From the NCBI GenBank assembly GCA_958496175.1, contig OY292276.1, positions 38,088,449 through 38,152,448 of the forward strand: a DNA stretch of 64,000 bases. Reading direction: 5' to 3'. This DNA comes from Sisyra terminalis (Eukaryota; Arthropoda; Insecta; Neuroptera; Sisyridae). The notes below the pieces were generated by a model, which was given only the letters and a program-made list of their open reading frames with translations, was not told the DNA's origin and searched no databases. This document shows positions 49,600-60,124 of this stretch, in pieces (position 1 is the first letter of the stretch; every line of letters begins with the position of its first letter). Made by a program: the position numbers and the translations under genes.

Positions 49600-52423
49600 A
49601 TGTCAGCAGCTACAGCAAATGCCACAAATAAATCTCCAAATTTTCAGCCGGTATGGTATTTTTGTAAAAAATTGTAAAATTATTAATTCGATTCTACTTT
49701 TAGGAATCAGACATTCACATAACTTTTGAAGACCAACAAAAAATTAATAAATATGCTCGGCATCATGCAAAAATGGAAGATTTGAAGGATGAACTTAAAG
49801 CAAAAGAAGTAATTCATTTATAAATGCAATATTTTATTGATTAATATTAACGATATTAACATTCACATTTGGGATACTGATTTCCGGCTCAAATTATTTT
49901 CCGTATTTATTTTGTACATTATTCTCCATATTAATTCTTTGACTTTATTTGAACCGTAGATTAGACGTTTTTATTGCAGTAGTTTACAGCAGGATATTCT
50001 TTTGGGATGGACAGTTCAATGTAAAATTCTTATACATCAAATTACCTTTGATATTTTACTTCACTCTTGAAGATCTTCGGATTTGATTAATGTACTTGCG
50101 GCTCAAGTCCCTTTTAAAACAGTCAAATCCGGCAACTTGCATTTTTTACTTTGTTGTTATTTTAGTTCGCGAATAAATCGGTTCGTAAAGAAAATTTAGT
50201 CACAAAAGCGAAAATTATACCATATTAGACTTGAATTAACAAAAAATCGTGAATTGAATGAAAACAAAGCAGAAAATGCAACGTTGCCAAACATTGAACG
50301 ACCTAAAAGGAACTTGAGCCGTATAACATTACTAGATATTGACGTCCCTAAAAGGGAAATGAGCTCTCGTTTGGTTTAACATGCCTTTGACGTTCTTAAA
50401 GTGTATTACTTTAGGATATCATTGATAGGAAATAATAAAAAAAACCATTCGGCTCATGTGTACTTTAACACACCCACAATCTGGTAATGTTTCATTTTCG
50501 ACTTTGTTTTTAGTTTAATTCGCGATTAAATCGGTCTATAATGAAAATTTAGCCACAAAAGAGGGAATTATACCATATTAGAATTGAATTAACAACAATA
50601 TCGCGAATTAAATTAAAAACAAAGTCGAAAATGCAACGTTGCCAGATTGTGAGTGTACTAAAGTACACTTGAGCCAACCATTCTACTGATTTGGTTTCCT
50701 TATTTTTTGAGAAATCACCCTTTCCCCAAACTTAGATTTTATAAGCAGATACGCAACTTTGGAATGGTACTGAAGGCAAATATCCAAGTTTCATCTCTAT
50801 AATAAAAAAAAACCCTTTAAGGAAGTAGAAATTTGATCATTTTTTATTTTGTTTGAATATTGCCTTGTTTAAAAAAGACCTGTGCAATCGAGTGAGTGAT
50901 TCGAATGAATGAATCGAGTGAATTAAGTCGAGTATTATATTTTCGATTTGATCACTTAACACTCGTTGAGTGAATAGTGCAAACAGGTTGTTGAGTAAAT
51001 AACTCGAGTAATTAGAATGAGTCGAATGATAAATGTTAATCTTTATGAACTAATTAAATAAACGTAATAAAGATATAAATTATGTTAACTTAAGGTTTTA
51101 GCGTAGCCACTTCAAGAGTGCTTTTATATTGAAATTCTTATCAAACATGTCTTTTATTTTAGAATGAGCTGAAAAATTTGGAGGAGGCCATAGAAGAAAC
51201 AAGTTTATTGGATGATTCAGATGGAAAAATACCTTATTTAGTTGGTGAAGTTTTTATCTATCAAGACGTTGAAACCACACAAGTAAGATGCTGCCTTATA
51301 TATATATATAGTTGTTCGGAAAGTAATTTCGTTTTTTTCCGACAAAAGATTTAATTGTATTTTTTTGTACTCATTTTATAATTAAGCCGTATAATCATTG
51401 TATGGTTTGAGAGCTCATATAGCAAGGCTTGTATGTGAATACTCATGTGATTCTACGCAATAGTTTTTGGCTCGTGTCCTTTTAAATATGGAGAGCAAAA
51501 ACCAGAATTTTCCTCATATATTACTTTTTCACTATAGAAGAGGTAAAATGCTGTTCAATCAACAACAAAATTCACTGAAGTGTATTCAGAAGTATTGACG
51601 GCACGCCAGTGCGAAAACTAGTTTGTAAAATTTCGATTCGGCAATTTTGATGTCGAAAATGCATCACAGTCTGGAAGACCGATTGAAGCTGATAATCACA
51701 ATGAAATCATTAGTTGATGCATATCGGTGAATAACAGTACATGAGATCGGTAAAAGGTAAAATTTACCAAAGTCAAATGTTAATGACCCACTTGAAATGA
51801 CTAGGATTAACCTCGAACCCCGATATCGGTTCCCTATGTTTTTATGGAGAAAAATTTGCCCTCATACAAGTTTTGTGCTTTGCCAAAAGCTTTTACAACT
51901 TGAATGGTAGAAACTACCATATTCATCATATTCTACAAATCTGGCACCTTCGGTTTATTGTTGGTTTTGACCACTGCAAAATCTTTTAGACGGTAAAACC
52001 TTTACTTCAAATGTGGAAGTCAAAAATTACCCAAGATCAGTTTTCGACTAAAAAAAAGAGCAAAAAAATTTTTAATGAAAAATCATACTACAGCCAGAAA
52101 AATACCAAAAGGTATTGAATCAGAATGGCCAATATATAATTTAAAAAAATATTTATTCACCATAAAAAAATTCTTTCGTTATCACGAAAAAAGAAACGAA
52201 ATTACTTTCCGAACAACCTAATACTTTGTCATATATGTAAAATTAAAACTTACTTATAAAAAATTTTTTTTAGAAGTGTCTTGAAGCTGCAAAAATAGCG
52301 AAGGAGGCAACCATTAAAGAATTAATGGGCAAAAGTTTGGAATTGAAAGCAGTAATGGATGAACTGAAAGCTTACCTTTATGGTAAATTTGGAAATTACA
52401 TCAATTTGGAAGTTGAAGATTAA
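49600..52423 (+). CDS. Pfdn4: Prefoldin subunit 4
   Basis: Four exons: 49600-49650, 49704-49808, 51163-51282 and 52274-52423; 141 residues. It is a beta-type subunit of the hexameric prefoldin chaperone that passes nascent actin and tubulin to the CCT chaperonin. The N-terminal helix contains ITFEDQQKINKYARHH, the family signature; IPYLVGEVFIYQDVETTQ forms the central beta hairpins; and the C-terminal coiled coil ends in LYGKFGNYINLE, all as in PFDN4. The length is close to the human protein (134). The start is the only ATG before the conserved region. The second intron carries two copies of a MITE family and the third a dead mariner, which explains the 2.8-kb gene for a 426-bp coding sequence. 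AATAAA signals are at 52474 and 52483. Confidence 0.95.
50100..50320. mobile_element. Family B MITE, copy 1 (Pfdn4 intron 2)
   Basis: The left end GGCTCAAGTCCCTTTT and right end AAAAGGAACTTGAGCC form inverted repeats that continue through GGCAACTTGCATTTT and AAAATGCAACGTTGCC. The internal sequence TTATACCATATTAGA is shared with copies 2 and 3. Its flanks no longer show a clear target duplication. Confidence 0.75.
50451..50675. mobile_element. Family B MITE, copy 2, with exact 8-bp duplication
   Basis: 225 bp from GGCTCATGTG to CACTTGAGCC, bracketed by a perfect AACCATTC at 50443-50450 and 50676-50683. This duplication fixes the family boundaries and the 8-bp target-site length. It sits 130 bp from copy 1 in the same intron and has no coding capacity. 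Confidence 0.88.
51311..52221 (+). mobile_element. Dead mariner transposon (Pfdn4 intron 3)
   Basis: Terminal inverted repeats GTTGTTCGGAAAGTAATTTCG at the left (one base fewer cited at either side) and its inverse at 52196-52217, about 30 bp each, next to TA. Transposase remnants read in the plus direction: from 51488 a Met-Glu-Ser-Lys start and a helix-turn-helix part with FHYRRGKNAVQS, KFRFGNFDVENASQSGRP and TVHEIGKR; later a degraded LAPS segment near 51945 and SMQNLLDGKTF near 51970. Stops, frameshifts and a central deletion (about 0.9 kb against about 1.3 kb) make it inactive. Confidence 0.88.
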
Positions 52424-54236
52424 TCATTTTTATACGTTTTGCTAAAAATATCACTGTAATTAAATTATTGAAAAATAAAACAAATAAATAAGGTCGCCAA
52501 AAGTATATTTTTATTTTATTATTCCTTGTTGCTCTATTACATTCATCATACAATTTTAAAATGATTCCAATCATATTTGTAATGACTGACAAAAGAAATT
52601 ATGTAAAGTAATTATTAAAAAAAAGACTATTCGAAAATTTTGTTTAAAAATTAAATTAAATACATTCTGTTCAACTTAGTACGATCAATGCACTTTTTTA
52701 CTTTTTATAGACAATTTTATTACATGAATATAATTACTTCTTTTTTTTTTAAATATATCGAAAAAAGTAATCGACTTATTTTATAACAATTTTTAAAGCT
52801 GTTACAAAAATACATATAGTAGTTCTTACAAAAAATCACTCATTGCTTGAAATTTAAAAAAAAATAAAGTATATTTCTGAATTTGAACGCAAAAAATGAG
52901 AAGTATTTTTCTATGATTAAATAAACAAAAAACGTTTATTTGACTTTTTCCCGATTTTCGACCAATAATTAAAATAATATAATAAACGATATGGAAATCG
53001 TAAGTCAAAAGTATATTTCAAGCAATTTGTTTCATAATGTTTTAAATATTAGAACATTTTTAACCATAATTCTTATTTGTTATGTACAGAGAAAATGCAT
53101 GAACACTCGGTTTCAACCTTGATAACACCGAATTAAAAATTTATATACAAAAAATTATTTCATTACAATTTGTTTGATAGTTAAAAAAATGAAATCAAAA
53201 TGATTTAAATTCTAGTACATATATCTCTTTAATTTGTTGCTTTTTCATCTGTACATTTCATTTTATAATAATCTGAATCTAAAAATGCTTATTAAATTTT
53301 TAATTTTAGATTCATTTTTCGTAAGAATATCTAATATAGGAAATACGGTCAAGCACTTATGAATAGGTTTTATCTCTTTTATATTTCCTTTTTAGGAAAC
53401 TTATAATTAAATCATAAACCCACAATTATTACTTAAAACATAACACTTCCATTTATTTTATTTCTGGATACAACACTATCAACCCTTGGAGTTTCCATCT
53501 TTTAAACACATTCTACAACTGTGGATTAAACATTTGGATCATTTTTATTACTTAAAATCATGCGGTGTCGAGCTTATGAAACTTTTTCGTTTCTATTTTT
53601 TAACTTCCGATGTTTTGAAACATCAAATTATTCGCCTGACATCAAAGAGAGAAAAATCACATCCATTTAAACTATATTGAAATAACAAAAAATTATGAAA
53701 AAATGTACTGTTTCCTTTTTTTTTAACTTAACCACTTACAACTAAACAATAGTGCCTATAAAGTATAATTTTAAGTAAAGTTTTAAAAAAAGGCATTCAT
53801 CTGTTAAAAAATAAATCACAGAGTATATTTAGTTCAAAACTGGTATTTGAAAATTCTTCGAGTTTTGAAATCTTTTAAAAGAAAATATTAGATACAAAAT
53901 TTCTAAGAATCTTCACCGCGGCTCTCCAATAATCACAAATATATTGATAACAATTCTTTGTCAAGAAACACATCCCATTTTTTTTTTTGTCATAATTGGA
54001 TCTCGCTTTGAGGGAAATGTTACTTAAACATTAAATTGTTTCAATTAATAGAAACTTGTCTAATGAGAAATTTTAACAAATGAATGCAAACTAAGAATTA
54101 TTTCTATAATTAACTTGGGATCGATCGATGTTTTAGCACACAAATTATTAACTTTCTACATATGTTCGATTTTTTTAAAATTATAAATACTATCTTCTTT
54201 ACAAAAACGGTGTGGTTTTGTAAAGATTTGTTTCGC
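52424..54236. other. Convergent 3' region between Pfdn4 and tral
   Basis: AT-rich with only chance open frames. It must contain the short Pfdn4 3' UTR and the 3' UTR of tral on the opposite strand; several AATAAA-type hexamers on both strands prevent placing the tral end. No repeat or RNA gene recognised. Confidence 0.45.
52474..52488 (+). terminator. Polyadenylation signals of Pfdn4
   Basis: Two AATAAA hexamers 50 and 59 bp after the stop codon, a normal distance for cleavage. Confidence 0.55.
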
Positions 54237-57200
54237 TTACTTGGAAGCAGCAGTTGGCGCGGGGACGGTTGCAGGTCTCGGTTGTGATGTTTGTGTTTGT
54301 CCTCCGTCACTGTTCTGATTTTGGATGTTTGAACCTTGCTGATTTTGTCGTTGGTTGGATCGTTGACCACTTTGATTTGGACGGTAATTGTTTCTATATC
54401 CACCGCGATAGCCACCGCTTAAACCGCGATTGTAATACCCTCCTCGTCCTCGGAAACTAAAATTAAAAAATGATTATGAATTAACTATTTCCAAAAAAAA
54501 GTAAATGAATTTTGGTATCCCTGAGAAACGGCACTCAAAAACTGATAATTATTGAAACAACAGGTAGTCTATTGAAGTTTACACGAGCATTTATTTCCTA
54601 AGTACAAATCAGATTGAAAATAGCATCATTACTAATGATAAATATTTTAACAATCTTCATTTATCAGAAACATGTTTCCATTGTTTGCGGATAGATGACG
54701 GAGAAGCTATCCGATATTGTTGATTAAATAATTTTTATGCTGCCATTATTTATAACATTTATGATTACAGATAAACGAGAAACTTACAGCAGACACCATT
54801 AAAAAATTATTAAATAAACACAGAAGATAATTCAGGTTATTTAAGATCGATTTTTTTTATTTAATATTCTTTAATATTCAAATTAGCTATTAATATGAAG
54901 TTACGATACGTAACGAAACGTAGCTAATTTGAATATTAAAGAACATTAAATAAAAAATCCAATCTTAAATAACTTGAATTGTCTTCTTTATTTAAAGCTG
55001 AGATCTGAATTTTATCATCTATTAAATAAACAGTTAGAGTAATATTATGAAAGCCTACTAGTGATTCAGTGATCAGGATGACCGCCCCAAAACTGGTAGG
55101 TGTTGGGTTCGATCTTTTATCAAGCAAATTTTCTATATTGCTCGATTTCGGATTTCTATTAACTCTAGAACCGTTATAGATCTTGGTTGTTATAAAGCGA
55201 CGGAAAATAACAACTTAAAAATTATATATTATAAAATAAATAATTGCAATATATAAATTAAATGTTTGATAATATCGAACAGCTAGTATATGATTAGTGT
55301 ATATCCTAATTGTACTTATTAATTATAATCACGCTATTTTTCAGTTCTATAAATACAAATATCTAAAAATGAATAAACGTCACTTATTTTCAAATAAACT
55401 ATAGCTAAAAAAATCATTAAGCATTGTTGTAAATATTTCATTCAAATGGAGACCTAAAATATGATAATTGTAACCATTGTAGCACTCGCCATTTACACGG
55501 ATTATAATTTTTATTTTGAAAAATATTAACGTTTTTAATCAAATAAACGTATATAAGTACGAATATTGAACTAACATTAGTGAATAGAAATTCATCAATT
55601 TAAAATATCCATCAGCGCTTAAATACCTTACATTTAAGTGAATAAATAAAATGTGCTTATTCCCATGTAAGTTTTTTTTTTCTTGTTTACTTTTATTTGA
55701 AAAACGCGAATATTCAGAATCGAACAAACGTTGATCTCAGATGGACAAATCAAAATCTATAGAAGTACATCAATTGTAAATCAAGGTAACAATATCAATA
55801 TTTCTATTATCGAGGGCTAAATTTACAAAAACATAAATTTTTGTAGAGATGCAATCAAGGAGGATGTAACGTATCTAAAAACGTATGACACATGAACGTT
55901 AAATAAAATAAAAAATAAGATAGTTCGAATTTTTCTTTGTAAGTCGTTATATTTTTATTGATTCTTTTTTAAGACCAATACTGAAGCTGCTTTCATTAGA
56001 GATGTGGACCTAATAATTTATATTTAAATATTCACATGACCATATTTTTCAACGTTTTTACAGAAATCTAATTTTAAAAAAAAAATCTGGAATCTTGGAA
56101 ATTTGAAAATTCATATTAAATTTCTATTGGAAAAAAATCATCATTTGAAATTTCTTCTAATTGGTATGAGTAATGAGGGAGCTTCTTAATATTTAGTGAG
56201 AAATTAATAAAGAAGGAAAATCAAAATAGTCGAAATTTATGAACATCCCCTTATTTGGTCACTAACAACTAATTTACTTTTAATATACAAATTAACTTAC
56301 CCTCCACGTCGAGCCGAAGGAATACCAAACGTTTCCGAGTTCAATTTTCTTTCTGTACGCCAATCCGTACGTTGAGTTCGTCCTTTGGAACGCTCAATAG
56401 CTTCACATGAAATGTTATCGAAGAATGATTTTTGTTTATCATAAAAAATTTCAGTCTCTTCTTCAACTTCTCCTTCGCCAGCTCCAGTTTCATTGCCCGA
56501 GTCCTCTTTCTTTTCCACATCCCCATTTATTTCAGTCGTTTTATTACTTGCATCATCTATTTTCACTTTTCCTAATTGAGAACGCAACTCTTCGAATTCT
56601 GTGTTGGCTTGTTCGAAATCGTAATCATTATCGAATTTAAGAGTATTTTTAGGTTTTCCTCCGCTTGTGCCTCCAATATTGCCCTGTTGACGATAACCAA
56701 TAGGGCCTCCTCGACCTCGTCCACGAGATCGCATATTATTGTTTCCACGGTTGATCCAACCAGTCCCAGACTGTTGATGTTGTTGCCGTTGATTTGGATG
56801 CGGAGTCCGATTTCCTTCATAGCCTCCTCCAGTGTTTTGTTGATGCGGCATATTGTTCCTTTGCTGGTTACGTTGTCCAGTTTGATTCTGATTTTGTCGT
56901 CCACCTGATTCGCGGCGTACTCGTTGTTGGTTTTGTTGGAACGGTTGTTTTTGACTGCCCGATTTTTTATCACTGTGTTGATCGCTACGGCCGCCACCGC
57001 TAACTTGAACGCCTGCATCATTAGTAGGACTTTTGCGTGACCCCAAACTTACTGGAGTTGTAGACCGACTCCCGCCACCGCTAATTAAATCTAAAACAGA
57101 TCCTACACACGCTCAAGCATCGGTACGCCATTTTAATATTACTGAATTTGATATACATGGCAGTGAAACAATACAAAAGCAGTGACCAAGCGCCAATTTA

Positions 57201-59774
57201 ACGACCAGGAATGAAAATGATATTAACTACCCTCTCTTTTAAGTAAAATTTAATTATCCATGCACCATTGATAAAACATACAAATAAATTATCAATCAAC
57301 ATATTTGCAAGTTATAACTTGAAGAAAACAATTATGATGAAATCAAAATATTATTCTCCCATGTTAAATTAAACCACAAAAATACAATGCATGAAATTAA
57401 AATTAAATTTAAGAAAATACACAAATAAACTTTATTTTTTAATTGTTAATTTACGTAATATGTAACAAATAACACAGTTTTGAATTTTTGAAAGTTGTTA
57501 TGATGTTGAAAAAATTACTATGACGAATAAAAGATGTTGAAGAACAAAAAAAAAGCTTTATATCTACCAGAAGTCATTTTGGTATTGATTCATTTAAACC
57601 ATAGATCGGAAATCTTTTTATAACTAAGACTCATTGTATCTCAATATAGTTAATTTAATAAATACCAAATTTTTTATAAATATAATACAAATTGTGGTCA
57701 AATAATTAATTCTATTTTTGTCGTTTATGTGTAATTTCATTAGCATTTATCCTAATATACGAATTTTCAAGTGTATTTTTTTAAATTTATAAGATCCAAA
57801 GCCCACGACATGCGTATTTTGAATTTTATTAGGGATGTTCTGTTTTGTCTAATAACTAACATATCCACTCCTTAAATATGGTCCACCAACCAAAATATTG
57901 ACTTGCTTTATTTGAATTATTTTGTTTTTACATATTACCGAACATATTTGTATACTTTTTTGCAAACAAATTCTTTACTTTTTGAGACACTTCAGATTTG
58001 CTTTTTTCAAAATAGGCTCAAGTCTCTTTTAGAATAGTTAAATCTAGAAACGTTGCATTTTGGACATTGCTTTTTATTTAATTCACGAATATATAATGCG
58101 GTTCGGGGTTCATAATGAAAATTTAGCCACAAAAGAGAAAAGTATACCATATTAGAATTGAATTAACAAAATATATATTTGAAAACATATATTTGAATTA
58201 ACAAAAAATCACGAAAAGAATAAAAAACCAAGTAAAAATGCAACGTTGCCAGATTTGACTGTTCTAAAAGAAACTTGAGTCTTGAAATATTTTTGTGTGA
58301 ACTTCAGGCCTCTATTCACGTTTATGTTATGCACAGTTCTAACGGTACAGTTAAGACAAAGCGAAATTTGTGCAGTTTTAAACGCATTCAGTTCATAATA
58401 CACTTGTATTTTTAGGTTGTTGGTTGATCTACATAAATTGGGTAGTTTCAAATTTATTTAAAAATCAAATTAAAACAAATATAGCTGCACAAAATGTGCA
58501 ATATCAACTAAATATGAACTGAAAAAAACACTATGGATGCACTGCAGATTTTTAAGCATTTTTATGCAAGTCGAAAATTCGGACTGAAATTTATTTCGTT
58601 TATTATACACACTACTCTACGTCTTAATTGTGGTTTTTAAAAATGATGTTAAAAGTGAGATCAACTAAATGTGAATGAGACCTGAAGATTGTTTTCTTTT
58701 TAGCACCTCAAATACGTGGCAATCAAGTAATTACTAATAAATTTATATTGCGTTCTTTTACTTTAAAGACGAAAATTACTGTTATGAAAAGTTGGCAACC
58801 AATTGAAATTTAAAGAAAATGAATGAAATGCTCTTTAAATGGCAAATAAAGGGAAAAAATAAGGTTGCATTAATGACAAATGATACAGAAAGCATTTAAT
58901 CAAATGAGAAGCGATTCGAACAAGCTGATATGATAGCATTTTTTTACCGCTATCGTTGCTTCGTACGCCTTGGTCAATATTTGCTAAATCTGTTGGTAAT
59001 GGACCACCTACAACACCTCCATTTCCAATCAATTCGCTTGGTCCTGGTTGTTTTTGTATTCCATTACCACCACCTCGTTGCATGCTCATACCTGCAGTCA
59101 TACCGCCGGGTAGACCCGCACCAATTGGCCCCAGTGATGACGCATTATTACTCCCATAGACTGGATACTGTCCTATTTGCGGCGCACCCGCCATCGGTCC
59201 CAATACGGGATGTCCACCGAAACCTTGTGTATAAGCCTGTGCCCCCAAACTCGGTGGAACCGAGAGTTGCATAATAGCCGGATCATTTGGAATGACCGTA
59301 TTTACTACACGAATATCTTTAATGTCAGATCCACGAAATAGTATATAATCGTATACTTGATTTTGGGGGGCAACTGGATATTTTGTATCGCGATCCTCAG
59401 TTCCAAACGATCGAACTAAGAATAAAACAAAAAATGCATCAGTACAAACGCATAAAAATGCTAGATAAGATAACTTGGATACAATAAAAACAAGCTACTA
59501 GAACAACTGTCAAAATAAATTACGCAGAAAGTTTTTTACTGTAAACAACTATCACATGGTAAATAAATAATTAAAATAGCATAAATCGATTATTTTAGAA
59601 AAAGTAATTACTGAAATATTGAAAATTTCGGAAAAATAATGAAATATATATACCTGTAGCTAAAGCGATTGTACATTCTTGAGGATCAACGGTAAAAAGC
59701 CGACCTTCATACCGAATATCGGCTTTGGATATTAGGCTTATCTTTGAGCCCAGCTCGGGCATTCCAGCACTCAT
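54237..59774 (-). CDS. tral: Trailer hitch / LSM14 family mRNP protein
   Basis: Four minus-strand exons: 59774-59654, 59415-58948, 57090-56301 and 54456-54237; 1599 bp, 532 residues. This P-body component binds Me31B/DDX6 and controls mRNA translation and ER exit-site function. The N-terminal LSm14 domain reads [29 protein letters not shown] [10 protein letters not shown] and [14 protein letters not shown] (residues 8-90). A Gly/Pro-rich linker and [13 protein letters not shown] follow. Then come RGRGRGG, the FDF box [18 protein letters not shown] (348-365), the FFD box [14 protein letters not shown] (411-424), the TFG box [14 protein letters not shown] (about 439-452), and a C-terminal RGG/Asn-Gln tail rebuilt by the last exon. 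All family landmarks are present in order. Introns of 1.8 kb and more contain a hairpin repeat, a SINE-like piece and a family B MITE. Divergent from cytochrome c1. Confidence 0.95.
54811..54996. repeat. Near-perfect inverted repeat in the last tral intron
   Basis: The left arm 54811-54889 and right arm 54921-54996 are inverse copies with only a few mismatches and a small indel, around a 31-bp loop. The shared core runs TTCTTTAATATTCAAATTAG. The arms of about 75 bp would fold into one long RNA stem when transcribed. Confidence 0.85.
55060..55117 (+). repeat. tRNA-like fragment, possibly a SINE relic
   Basis: TAGTGATTCAGTGATCAGG at the left and GGTTCGATC 40 bp later are spaced like the A and B boxes of an RNA polymerase III promoter. 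The stretch does not fold as a full tRNA: no acceptor stem is visible. It lies 64 bp from the inverted repeat. Confidence 0.3.
58015..58281. mobile_element. Family B MITE, copy 3 (tral intron 2)
   Basis: 267 bp from GGCTCAAGTCTCTTTT to AAGAAACTTGAGTC, with inner ends CGTTGCATTTT and AAAATGCAACGTTGCC. The flanking 8-mers TCAAAATA and TTGAAATA match at 6 of 8. A local duplication of AACAAAATATATATTTGAA-like sequence near 58170-58200 makes it longer than copies 1 and 2. Confidence 0.75.
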
Positions 59775-60124
59775 CTTGAAATTTATTAATTGTTTCGCGG
59801 ATTGATCTGATAATCACCGATTTAAAATTACTTCTGATTGCATTCGTCCGCTTTTTACATCTCAATTTTATGATGGCGTACCGAAAACAGCTGGGAGAAA
59901 TGACGTAGCAAATAAAACTATCGCTAGATGGAGCATAAATCGAAAAATCGTCAATTTTTCATTAATTTTACATGAACTATGTGCATTTATATCATATAAT
60001 TGATGAATTCTCAATCATTTAATAACAATATAACATAAAACTACGAATTTGTAATTTTTTAAAAAAATACATTTTTCTATCTAGTTACTTTTTTGTCTAT
60101 AAATTGTTCCATCTGTCGAAAATC
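59775..60124. promoter_or_regulatory. Shared upstream region of tral and cytochrome c1
   Basis: 350 bp between divergent ATGs. The half next to tral is GC-richer, including GATGGCGTACCGAAAACAGC near 59872, while the half next to cytochrome c1 is A/T-rich. Both promoters and 5' UTRs must fit here; no TATA box can be trusted in this background. Confidence 0.5.

Noticed and set aside
57118..57137. ATGGCGTACCGA shared between the end of tral intron 2 and the tral/Cyt-c1 upstream region, considered as an alternative tral first exon
   Set aside because: Only 12 bp are shared, and the frame after the intronic copy does not join the next exon cleanly.
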